DNA of 64,000 nucleotides from Pseudomonadota bacterium (lineage in GTDB: Bacteria > Pseudomonadota > Gammaproteobacteria > Xanthomonadales > Xanthomonadaceae). The stretch covers positions 1-64,000 of the forward strand of contig CAUJIN010000032.1 of NCBI GenBank assembly GCA_963205495.1, given 5' to 3'. The notes beneath the pieces were generated by a model, which saw only the letters and a program-made list of their open reading frames with translations, was not told the DNA's origin and did not search any database. Both the position numbers and the translations under genes were made by a program. The stretch's first letter is position 1, and every line of letters starts with the position of its first letter. Shown here piece by piece: positions 31,927 to 39,560 of the stretch.

Positions 31927-33414
31927 ATGAAACTCTCAGAAAAACATGCAAGATGCGTGCTGGTTGTTGCGATAATGACCTCAGGAATTTCTCTGGCTGC
32001 ACAGGGAGCGGAAAGGCATTTGGGCCCGACGCCGTTCGATAGCAATATCCTGGAGCAAGCAATGGCGCTTTATGGGCTGAACGAAGATGGTGCTATCAAG
32101 CGCCTTGCCGCAGAATCCGAGGCAGTAGACATATATCGCCGCGTCACGAGTATGGCGCTTGCCGGCTACGCTGGCGCCTGGTTCGATGCTGATTCGCAGA
32201 AACTCCATGTGGCATTGAAGGGTGATGCAGGGTCGGAAATTCTGTCACGACTCGGCGTGATGACAGTCCCGGCCGACTGGTCGTTACTCGAACTGGAACA
32301 TATCCAGCGGTGGATCGATAGCGGTGGGGCCGGACTTCCTCGCGGTGAGGCTCTGAGGAGAACGCATGTCGATTACCGACTGAATCGTGTAGTCGTCGGC
32401 GTTGTTCCTGAGCGTGTCGAAGATGCGCGAAATCTATTGGAAAAATACGCCAACCAAATAGTGATTCAGCCGACAACCCAAGCCATCGGCTTGACTGCAG
32501 ATGTGCGAGGCGCGGATGGGACGCGCAATTACACATGGTTCCTTGAGGATTCCAAGGTTCATCCGTGCTCCATCGGCGTCTCGGTGGAAAATGGGTTCTA
32601 TACCGCCGGGCACTGCGGGTTTGCGACGCATGCGATCACCACACCAGCCGGGACGCCACTCGGAACCGTGGTTGCCTCCGGGTATGTCACCTTGCCTGCG
32701 CTGACCATAGATATTGGTTGGGTGCAAACCTCCGCTGGTTGGACGCGGACGCCCAAGATCAATGGATACACTGACGGCCTACTTTATGTTGCCGCCAAAT
32801 GGTCCGGCACCAGCCCGGCACTGGTAGGTTCTACGACCTGCCGCTACGGCCAAACCTCCGGCGGGCCTCATTGCGGCGTGGTGAACGCCACGGGCGTGTC
32901 TGAAAACTATGGATGGTTTGTCACTTATACGAATCTTGTCCGCGTCGCGGGAAGCTGCTCCGATGATGGCGACTCAGGGGGGCCATGGCTCCTATCGGGG
33001 ACCACTCAAGTACTCGGCACCAATGTCGGCGGGGCTCCCACCAATACCTGTCCCATCGACGCGGAATTTACCTACTTCCAGCCGATCTCCGATCATATCT
33101 CCGCCTACGCGGGAACTGCCGGCAGCCTGCTAACTTCCCACGGTGCCGCCTCACCTACTGTTTCGGGGTTTCTGTGTCCAAATATGGGGTCAAGTGGCAT
33201 GGGTACTTTCTTCTGTACCTTCAACCACTACAACTCACAAGGTATTACAACGGTGAACTGGTCAAGTCCGCACCTTTCTTGGGGTGCGCATGACACGGCA
33301 TATGGAACCTGCACGAAGTTCGACACCGTGTCGGTAAAGCTCACCGTCACCAACCCGTATGGCTCGTACAGCCAGACCAAGTCCTTTGCCTGCCCGATGG
33401 GGCCGATTCCTTGA
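31927..33414 (+). CDS. secreted trypsin-like (S1-family) serine protease with propeptide
   Basis: Exported serine endopeptidase. The 495 residues comprise a signal peptide (to about 27), a pro-region (about 30-195) whose RVVVGVVPERVEDARNLLEKY segment resembles propeptides of alpha-lytic/streptogrisin proteases, and a catalytic domain with the triad visible as H229 (YTAGHCG), D262 (TIDIGW) and S350 (DDGDSGGPW). A C-terminal Cys-containing beta domain (about 405-495) may be a binding or sorting module. The ATG has a GGAGAAAG site. The gene is distinctly less GC-rich than its surroundings, which suggests recent acquisition. Substrate unknown; the propeptide implies self-processing after export. 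Confidence 0.88.
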   Translation: MKLSEKHARCVLVVAIMTSGISLAAQGAERHLGPTPFDSNILEQAMALYGLNEDGAIKRLAAESEAVDIYRRVTSMALAGYAGAWFDADSQKLHVALKGDAGSEILSRLGVMTVPADWSLLELEHIQRWIDSGGAGLPRGEALRRTHVDYRLNRVVVGVVPERVEDARNLLEKYANQIVIQPTTQAIGLTADVRGADGTRNYTWFLEDSKVHPCSIGVSVENGFYTAGHCGFATHAITTPAGTPLGTVVASGYVTLPALTIDIGWVQTSAGWTRTPKINGYTDGLLYVAAKWSGTSPALVGSTTCRYGQTSGGPHCGVVNATGVSENYGWFVTYTNLVRVAGSCSDDGDSGGPWLLSGTTQVLGTNVGGAPTNTCPIDAEFTYFQPISDHISAYAGTAGSLLTSHGAASPTVSGFLCPNMGSSGMGTFFCTFNHYNSQGITTVNWSSPHLSWGAHDTAYGTCTKFDTVSVKLTVTNPYGSYSQTKSFACPMGPIP

Positions 33415-33434
33415 GGGGCATCCAAAAGAATATC

Positions 33435-33511
33435 TGAACAAGTATTGATGCGTCATTCCGGCGAAAGTTGGTCGCTTCCGGCAGGCTTTCGCCGGAATGA
33501 CGATTTGTTCA
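33435..33511. repeat. REP-like palindrome, right copy
   Basis: CGTCATTCCGGCGAAAG (33451-33467) pairs perfectly with CTTTCGCCGGAATGACG (33486-33502) over an 18-base loop, and outer TGAACAA (33435-33441) is answered by TTGTTCA (33505-33511). It begins 21 bases after the protease stop and could also work as its terminator. Related to the copy at 29268-29340. Confidence 0.75.
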
Positions 33512-33589
33512 GCCACTCCCAAGGCATTGAGAGGCGCGCGATTGACCTGGATCAGGCGGCGGCAGGGCCCGTTGCCCTAGCCTTCGCGC

Positions 33590-35542
33590 ATGACCTCGCC
33601 CTTTGAATCCCCCGACTTCCCTGCCCCCATTCCCGAGGCCGAGCAGCGCACGCTCGATGCCTGCTTCCTCGGCCCCTATGGCGAGAACGACAGCCTGCTC
33701 GAACGCCTGGTCGTCGAGTTCCTGCGCGATCACGTGCACTGGCGGCGCAACTTCCATCCGGAAGACCCGCCGGCCATTCCCACGCGCGCTTCGCAGCATC
33801 CGGCCTACCAGGCCTTCGAGGCCCGGATGCGCAACGAGCTGCACCAGCTCTCGGCGGCGCTCAAGCGCTCGGTGCCCTTCCACAGCCCGCGCTACGTCGG
33901 CCACATGGTGTCCGACCTCCTGCTTCCCGGCCTTGCAGCGCAGATCCTCACCCTGCCCTACAACCCCAACAACGTCACCGAGGACGCCGCCCCGGTCACG
34001 CTGCGGCTGGAGATGCAGGCCGGCCTGCAGCTGGCTCGAATGCTGGGCTGGCCCGATGATCCCAAGCGCCCGGACTGCGCGATCGGACACCTGACCTCGG
34101 GCGGCACCCTGGCCAATTTCCAGTCGCTGCGTCTGGCGCTGGCGCTCAAGGGATTTCCGGTGGCGCTGCGCGCGGCCGGCGTGCCCGATCCGGCGCTTCC
34201 GGAGGATGACTGGCAGGCCTTCAACTGCGGCCCCGCGGCCGGGATCGAACTGCTCGGCAAATGGCGGCGCTGGCTGGCCGGGCAGTCGCCCGAGGACCGA
34301 ACGCGCTGGCGCGCGCGCGTGGAAGGCCGGCGCATCGAGCATCTGGGCCTGCATGCCTTCTTCGAACGTCATCCCACGCTGCGGCCGCCGGTGGTGCTTG
34401 CCCCCATCACCGCGCACTATTCCTGGAGCAAGGGCATCAAGATGATCGGTCTGGGCCGCGACCAGCTTCGCCTGGTCGCCGCGCGCGGCATGCGCCTGTG
34501 TCCGGAGGCGCTGGAGGAGGCGCTGGCGGCCTGCGAGCGCGACCGCCAGCCGGTGCTGATGGCGGTCGGCGTGCTGGGCACCACCGAGTACGGCACGATC
34601 GATCCGATCGCGGCCGTGGTCGATGCGCGCGCGCGTTTCGGCGCGCGCGGCCTGGGGTTCTCGATCCATGTGGATGCGGCCTGGGGCGGCTACCTGACCA
34701 CCCTGTTCCGCCATCCCGACGGCCGCCTGCGCACGCTCGACGAGGTGCGGCAGGATTATCGCCAGTTCCCGATGCCAGAAATCCACGCCGCCTTCGCCGC
34801 GCTGGAACGGGTGGATTCGGTCACGATCGACCCGCACAAGCTGGCCTACCTGCCCTACGGCGCGGGCGCCTTCGTCTGCCGCGATCACCGCGCCATGTCG
34901 CTGCTGACCGAACAGGCCGACTACGTGTTCGACAGCGCCGACAGCGCGGGCGACGCGCTCGACCACCGCCACTTCGGCCAGTTCATCCCGGAAGGCTCCA
35001 AACCCGGCGCGATGGCGGCGGCGGTCTACGTCGCGCACCGCGTGCTGCCGCTCGACCACGCCAACTTCGGCCTCATCCCGCGCCACACGGTGCAGGCCGC
35101 CGAAGCGTTCCAGGAACGCGCGGAACGGTTCGCGCGCGAAACGGCAGACCATGTCCACGCGATCGTCCCCTTTCCGCCGGACAGCAATCTGGTGTGTCTG
35201 GCGCTCAATCCCCGCGGCAACCGCGACCTGGCACGCGCCAACGCCTTCCTCCAGCGCATCCACGCCCGCCTCAACAGCGACCCGGCGCAACCGATCCAGA
35301 TCAAGCAGTTCTTCGCCTCCACCACCTCGATCCGCCCCGCGGTCCTGGGGCTTGCGGACATGCACCGCATCCTCGACGCGCTGGGAATCGATCCGGCCAC
35401 GATGGCCGAGGAAGGCGGCGCGGATCGCCTCTTCATCCTGCGCCATACGCTGATGAATCCCTACCTGATCGACCACGAGAACCGCATCAGCTTCATCGAC
35501 CGCTACTTCCAATACCTGAAGACCTGCGTCGAACATGCGTGA
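33590..35542 (+). CDS. PLP-dependent group II decarboxylase-like protein
   Basis: A 650-residue fold-type I PLP enzyme of the glutamate/tyrosine/aromatic amino acid decarboxylase group; it would convert an amino acid to an amine plus CO2. Family features: YVGHMVSDLL near 104, SGGTLANFQSLRLAL, HVDAAWGGYL, and the PLP lysine K417 in TIDPHKLAYLPYGAG. The protein is longer than typical decarboxylases (about 480-500), with extra N- and C-terminal parts. The ATG at 33590 opens right after a repeat-rich gap. It is 33 bp before the HemN-like gene, probably one operon. Substrate cannot be predicted from the sequence. Confidence 0.85.
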   Translation: MTSPFESPDFPAPIPEAEQRTLDACFLGPYGENDSLLERLVVEFLRDHVHWRRNFHPEDPPAIPTRASQHPAYQAFEARMRNELHQLSAALKRSVPFHSPRYVGHMVSDLLLPGLAAQILTLPYNPNNVTEDAAPVTLRLEMQAGLQLARMLGWPDDPKRPDCAIGHLTSGGTLANFQSLRLALALKGFPVALRAAGVPDPALPEDDWQAFNCGPAAGIELLGKWRRWLAGQSPEDRTRWRARVEGRRIEHLGLHAFFERHPTLRPPVVLAPITAHYSWSKGIKMIGLGRDQLRLVAARGMRLCPEALEEALAACERDRQPVLMAVGVLGTTEYGTIDPIAAVVDARARFGARGLGFSIHVDAAWGGYLTTLFRHPDGRLRTLDEVRQDYRQFPMPEIHAAFAALERVDSVTIDPHKLAYLPYGAGAFVCRDHRAMSLLTEQADYVFDSADSAGDALDHRHFGQFIPEGSKPGAMAAAVYVAHRVLPLDHANFGLIPRHTVQAAEAFQERAERFARETADHVHAIVPFPPDSNLVCLALNPRGNRDLARANAFLQRIHARLNSDPAQPIQIKQFFASTTSIRPAVLGLADMHRILDALGIDPATMAEEGGADRLFILRHTLMNPYLIDHENRISFIDRYFQYLKTCVEHA

Positions 35543-35575
35543 AGCCTTGCCCGCAAGCCGTGCGGCCCAGCCGCG

Positions 35576-36967
35576 TTGCCTTGGCGTGAAGCAGTGAGGG
35601 CTTCCTTGCCTTCCGGCCCGCCTGCGCCGCTGCAGATCCCGTGGCACGACCTGCTGCGGCCGGGCTGCCCGTGCTTTCGCCCCAGCGCGCCCTTTTCCAC
35701 GCGGATGGGCGAGGCGGCGCTGCGCGAAGCGGCGGCCGGGACCAACGGCGACCCGATTCCGCGCCCGCTGTCGATTGCGATCCATTTCCCCTGCCGCGCG
35801 CGACTGCGCGATGGTGGCTGCGATGCGCGCAGTGAGTCCCTTCTTGCGCGACTGCGGCGCGAGCTTGCCCTGCTTGGCTCCTGCTTCGACCGCGATCGCC
35901 AGGTGGAAGAAATCCATCTTCTCAACCAGCCTCTGGCCCATTTTTCACCCGAGCAGATCCGCGACCTGCTGGACACCGTGGCGCGGCACTTTTCCTTTGC
36001 CGTGACGGGCGCTCCGCTGCGGCTGGTGGAGCTGATTCCCGCGCCCGACCAGACCGTGAACCTCTCAGCCCTTGCCGCCGCAGGAATCAGCCACGCGGCA
36101 GTTTTCGCGGATGCCACCGCGGGCACGGCCAGCGAGCCGCCCGCTTCGATCCGCGCCGCGGCGACACGGATCGATGACTGCCGCCGGCAGGGCATCGCGC
36201 ACGTCCACGCGCATCTGGCCGGATGCCGGAACGCCGCGACTCCCGCCTGCCTTCTGGCGCTGGATGCGATCGTGTCCGCGCGGCCGGACCGCATCACCCT
36301 GCACCAGGCGCTGCGCCGCGATTCCTCCGCAGCCGACGCACAGGAAGCTCCCTGCGTCGCTTCCTGCGCCACGCCCTGCGAGCCTTCCGGTTTGCGCGAG
36401 GCGCTGTTTTCACGCCTGCTCCAGTCCGGCTACCAGCATCTTGGACTGTGCAGCTTCGCCCTGCCGGGGGATGAGTTGATCCAGGCGCGCCAGCGCAATG
36501 CGCTGCACTGCAACCTCCTCGGCTACAGTGCCAGTTCCGACAGCGATCTGGTGGGCGTTGGCGTGGGTGCCAACAGCCACGTCGGGGCGACGCTGTGCCA
36601 GAACCATCGCGATCCGGCCGCGTGGGAAGAGTCCATCGACGCCGGCCGACTGCCGATCTGGCGCGGCACGCAGCTTTCGCCCGACGACCTGCTGCGCGCC
36701 GATGCGGTCCAGCAGCTTGTTTGCCGCGGACAAATCGATTTCGTGGATCTCGCGCGCGCCCACGACATCGACTTCCAGCGCCGTTTTGCGCACGCCCTGG
36801 AGCGGCTGAAGTCCCGGATGGAGGAAGGGCTGGTCCTGCTCACGCCGCAGGGCGTTTGCGCCACCGCGCTCGGCCAGCAGCGCCTGCACCTGCTGATCGA
36901 CTGCTTCGACGAGATCGAGGGCCGCAGGATCGAAGCGGCCCCCTGCCCCCCGCCGCGCGCGCCCTGA
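35576..36967 (+). CDS. degenerate HemN-like protein lacking radical-SAM cysteines
   Basis: A 463-residue relative of oxygen-independent coproporphyrinogen III oxidase (HemN). The C-terminal half matches HemN closely: FALPGDELIQARQRNALHCN, then LLGYSASSDSDLVGVGVG, and a C-terminal winged region. At the place of the HemN CxxxCxxCxC iron-sulfur motif, however, the residues are C73, L77, G80 and C82, and the SAM-binding GGGTPT stretch is replaced by LLNQPLAH. It therefore cannot hold the usual [4Fe-4S]/SAM centre and is unlikely to be a radical-SAM oxidase; a haem-related binding or other role is possible. The start is uncertain: TTG at 35576, or GTG at 35594. It follows the decarboxylase and converges on ahpF, whose stop is 22 bp away. 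Confidence 0.8.
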   Translation: MPWREAVRASLPSGPPAPLQIPWHDLLRPGCPCFRPSAPFSTRMGEAALREAAAGTNGDPIPRPLSIAIHFPCRARLRDGGCDARSESLLARLRRELALLGSCFDRDRQVEEIHLLNQPLAHFSPEQIRDLLDTVARHFSFAVTGAPLRLVELIPAPDQTVNLSALAAAGISHAAVFADATAGTASEPPASIRAAATRIDDCRRQGIAHVHAHLAGCRNAATPACLLALDAIVSARPDRITLHQALRRDSSAADAQEAPCVASCATPCEPSGLREALFSRLLQSGYQHLGLCSFALPGDELIQARQRNALHCNLLGYSASSDSDLVGVGVGANSHVGATLCQNHRDPAAWEESIDAGRLPIWRGTQLSPDDLLRADAVQQLVCRGQIDFVDLARAHDIDFQRRFAHALERLKSRMEEGLVLLTPQGVCATALGQQRLHLLIDCFDEIEGRRIEAAPCPPPRAP

Positions 36968-36989
36968 TGCGGCGTCCGCGGACGCGCCG

Positions 36990-38552
36990 TCAGGCCGGCG
37001 CGCTGGTGCGGATCAGGTGGTCGAAGGCCGACAGTGCCGCAGTCGCTCCGCTGCCCATGGCGATGATGATCTGCTTGTAGGGCGAGGTCGTGGCGTCGCC
37101 TGCGGCGAACACGCCCGGCACGCTGGTCTGGCCGCGCGCATCGACCACGATCTCGCCGAAGCGCGTGCGCTCCACGCCGCTGCCTTCCAGCCAGGCGGTG
37201 ACCGGCACCAGACCGATCTGGATGAATACGCCGGCGATGTCGATCCGGTGTTCGGCTTCGGTGGCGCGATCGACGTAGCTCAGCGCGGTGACGCGGCTGC
37301 CGTCGCCGTGGATTTCGGTGGTGCGGGCGTTCTTCACCACGGTGACGTTGGGCAGGCTGTGGAGCTTGCGCACCAGCACACCGTCGGCCTTGAGCTCGGG
37401 CAGGAACTCGATCACGGTGACGTGTTCGACCACGCCGGCAAGGTCGATGGCCGCCTCCACGCCAGAGTTGCCGCCGCCGATCACCGCGACCTTCTTGCCC
37501 TTGAACAGGGGGCCGTCGCAGTGCGGGCAGTAGGCCACGCCGCGGGTGCGGTATTCGGCTTCGCCCGGCACGTTGATGTCGCGCCAGCGCGCGCCGGTGG
37601 CCAGTACCACGCTCTTGCCCTTGAGAGATGCGCCGTTTTCGAACTCGACCGTGATGCCGTCAGGACCGGGTATCAGTTTCTGCGCGCGCAGGCGGTTCAT
37701 CACGTCCACCTCGTATTCGCGCACATGGGCTTCCAGCGCGCCGGCCAGCTTCGGGCCGTCGGTTTCCTTCACCGAGATGAAGTTCTCGATGCTGTTGGTA
37801 TCGAGCACCTGACCACCGAAGCGTTCGGCCGCGATGCCGGTGCGGATGCCCTTGCGCGCGGCGTAGATCGCCGCCGCGGCGCCCGCCGGACCGCCGCCGA
37901 TCACCAGCACGTCGAACGGGGCCTTGCCTGCCATCGCCTTCGCGGCGCGCGCTTCGGCGCCGGTATCGAGCTTGGCGAGGATTTCCTCGATCTCCATGCG
38001 GCCCTGGCCGAATCGCTCGCCGTTGAGGAAGATCGTGGGCACGGTCATCACCTCGCGCGCCTCGACCTCCTCCGGGAAATAGGCTCCGTCGATGGCGACG
38101 TGGCGAATCTTCGGGTTGAGCACGCTCATCAGGTTGAGTGCCTGCACCACGTCCGGGCAGCTCTGGCAGGACTGGGAGAAGTAGGTCTCGAAGCGGAAAT
38201 CGCCGTCGAGCGCGCGGATCTGCTCGATCACCGATTCTTCCACCTTGGGCGGATAGCCGCCGGTCTGCAACAAGGCCAGCACCAGCGAGGTGAACTCGTG
38301 CCCCATCGGCAGACCGGCAAAGCGCATGTGGATGTCCTGGCCGGGGCTGGTCAGGGCGAAGGAAGGAACGTGCACGCCTTCATCTGCACGCAGTTCCAGA
38401 GTGACCTTGGCCGAGGAAGCCGCGATGTCGTCGAGCAGTGCGCGCACCTCGCGCGAGGCATCGCCATCATCCAGCGCGGCGACGAGGTGCACCGGACGCA
38501 CGAGTCGCTCCAGATAGGCGGCAAGCTGGGTCTTCAGACCGTCATCCAACAT
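36990..38552 (-). CDS. ahpF: alkyl hydroperoxide reductase subunit F
   Basis: NADH-dependent flavoprotein that reduces AhpC. The 520 residues have an N-terminal thioredoxin-like domain with C129-QSC-C132, an FAD GGGPAG at 219-224, the redox pair C342-PHC-C345, and an NADH-binding GGGNSG at 359-364, as in E. coli AhpF (about 520). AAGGAG precedes the ATG. It is second in the reverse-strand ahpC-ahpF operon, with a 149-bp gap containing a hairpin. The 22-bp gap to the convergent HemN-like gene holds a near-palindrome (around GCGTCCGCGGACGC). Confidence 0.97.
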   Translation of the reverse strand: MLDDGLKTQLAAYLERLVRPVHLVAALDDGDASREVRALLDDIAASSAKVTLELRADEGVHVPSFALTSPGQDIHMRFAGLPMGHEFTSLVLALLQTGGYPPKVEESVIEQIRALDGDFRFETYFSQSCQSCPDVVQALNLMSVLNPKIRHVAIDGAYFPEEVEAREVMTVPTIFLNGERFGQGRMEIEEILAKLDTGAEARAAKAMAGKAPFDVLVIGGGPAGAAAAIYAARKGIRTGIAAERFGGQVLDTNSIENFISVKETDGPKLAGALEAHVREYEVDVMNRLRAQKLIPGPDGITVEFENGASLKGKSVVLATGARWRDINVPGEAEYRTRGVAYCPHCDGPLFKGKKVAVIGGGNSGVEAAIDLAGVVEHVTVIEFLPELKADGVLVRKLHSLPNVTVVKNARTTEIHGDGSRVTALSYVDRATEAEHRIDIAGVFIQIGLVPVTAWLEGSGVERTRFGEIVVDARGQTSVPGVFAAGDATTSPYKQIIIAMGSGATAALSAFDHLIRTSAPA

Positions 38553-38624
38553 GGTGCATCTCCTTCATTCGGTTGAACGGTGCCCAAGCTTCCCGGTGGA
38601 CGGGAAACCCGAGGCATTCGCGGA

Positions 38625-38664
38625 AGCAGGTCCGGAGCGCCGCGCACAGCGATCCGGACCTGCT
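38625..38664. other. hairpin in the ahpC-ahpF intergenic region
   Basis: AGCAGGTCCGGA pairs perfectly with TCCGGACCTGCT over a 16-base loop. It lies between ahpC and ahpF and could give partial termination or processing so that AhpC is made in excess, as in other bacteria; that role is inferred. Confidence 0.5.
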
Positions 38665-38701
38665 CCCGCCCCCGTCATTGCGGGGACGGGAACAGCGCGG
38701 A

Positions 38702-39265
38702 TCAGATCTTGCCGACCAGGTCCAGCGAAGGCGCGATGGTCTTGGCGCCTTCCTTCCACTTGGCCGGGCACACTTCACCCGGATGCGAGGCGGTGTACTG
38801 CGCGGCCTTGAGCTTGCGCAGGGTCTCGCCGACGTCGCGGGCGATCTCGTTGGAGTGCACTTCCATGGTCTTGATCACCCCCTCGGGGTTGATCACGAAG
38901 GTGCCGCGCAGGGCCAGACCGGCTTCCGGAATGTGCACGCCGAACGCATTGGTCAGCTTGTGGGTCGGGTCGCCCACCAGCGGGAACTTCGCCTTGCCCA
39001 CCGCCGGCGAGGTTTCGTGCCACACCTTGTGCGAGAAATGCGTGTCGGTGGTTACGATGTAGACCTCGGCACCGGCCTTCTGGAACTCGGCATAGTGCTC
39101 GGCCGCGTCTTCCACTTCGGTCGGGCAGTTGAAGGTGAAGGCGGCCGGCATGAAGATCACGACGGACCACTTGCCCTTCATGCTCTCGTTGCTGACCTTG
39201 ACGAACTTGCCGTTGTGAAAGGCGTCCGCTTCGAACGACTGAATCTGGGTGTTGATGAGGGACAT
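38702..39265 (-). CDS. ahpC: alkyl hydroperoxide reductase subunit C (peroxiredoxin)
   Basis: Typical 2-Cys peroxiredoxin that reduces hydrogen and organic peroxides. The 187 residues have the peroxidatic C47 (FTFNCPTEVED) and the resolving C166 (HPGEVCPAKWKEG), with GLALRGTFVINPEG in between; length is exactly that of the family. AAGGAG lies before the ATG. It is first of the ahpC-ahpF operon, preceded by a candidate OxyR site and -35/-10 promoter about 60-125 bp upstream, so peroxide induction is expected. Confidence 0.98.
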   Translation of the reverse strand: MSLINTQIQSFEADAFHNGKFVKVSNESMKGKWSVVIFMPAAFTFNCPTEVEDAAEHYAEFQKAGAEVYIVTTDTHFSHKVWHETSPAVGKAKFPLVGDPTHKLTNAFGVHIPEAGLALRGTFVINPEGVIKTMEVHSNEIARDVGETLRKLKAAQYTASHPGEVCPAKWKEGAKTIAPSLDLVGKI

Positions 39266-39324
39266 CGTGTTCTCCTTGGGGCTTGGGTTGGCAGTGACGA
39301 AACCGTCGGGCTTCGACCGTGGGC

Positions 39325-39353
39325 ATTCTAGACGCGAACAATCAATAGGTAAA
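39325..39353 (-). promoter_or_regulatory. sigma-70 promoter of ahpC
   Basis: On the reverse strand, TTTACC (39348-39353) and TAGAAT (39325-39330) are separated by 17 bases, about 60 bases upstream of the ahpC ATG. The -35 abuts the candidate OxyR box, the geometry of an activated class I site. Confidence 0.55.
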
Positions 39354-39390
39354 ATTGATTGTTACAATCATATCGATAGACGATAACTAT
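39354..39390 (-). promoter_or_regulatory. OxyR-type operator upstream of ahpC
   Basis: Four tetranucleotides spaced by seven bases: ATTG (39354), CAAT (39365), ATAG (39376), CTAT (39387), matching the OxyR consensus ATAG-N7-CTAT-N7-ATAG-N7-CTAT at 13 of 16 positions. The last pair GATAGACGATAACTATC is a perfect palindrome around its centre apart from the middle bases. Its position just upstream of the ahpC -35 fits activation by oxidised OxyR. Confidence 0.6.
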
Positions 39391-39436
39391 CTAACTGCCA
39401 GCCCACCGCCTCCAACGCGCTGGCTCGCGCATGTCG

Positions 39437-39442
39437 TATAAT
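39437..39442 (+). promoter_or_regulatory. -10 element upstream of typA
   Basis: A perfect TATAAT hexamer lies 119 bases before the typA ATG. I see no strong -35 at the right spacing, so it is a -10 candidate only. If used, transcription starts near 39450 and the leader carries the hairpin at 39468-39496. Confidence 0.45.
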
Positions 39443-39467
39443 GCGCCGCACCATTGAGAGGCCCGCA

Positions 39468-39496
39468 CGCAGACGATCCGAGATCGTCTGCGTTTT
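39468..39496 (+). promoter_or_regulatory. hairpin plus TTTT in the typA leader (attenuator candidate)
   Basis: CGCAGACGATC and GATCGTCTGCG form a perfect 11-bp stem around a CGA loop, followed by TTTTC. It lies between the TATAAT at 39437 and the typA ATG at 39561, so it could act as a leader terminator or attenuator. A role in ending the divergent ahpC transcript is unlikely because ahpC runs the other way. Confidence 0.5.
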
Positions 39497-39560
39497 CGTG
39501 TCCCCGAGAAAAGCCCGATTTCGCCGCAGACCCGCGGCATCCGACCTGTTGATTTACGCC

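Noticed and set aside
24801..33511. Prophage or transposon carrying cargo genes
   Set aside because: No integrase, transposase, phage structural gene or attachment site is visible; only small non-coding repeats.
33509..35941. Long reverse-strand frame over the decarboxylase
   Set aside because: Composition typical of an antisense shadow in GC-rich DNA; the plus-strand gene has clear PLP enzyme motifs.
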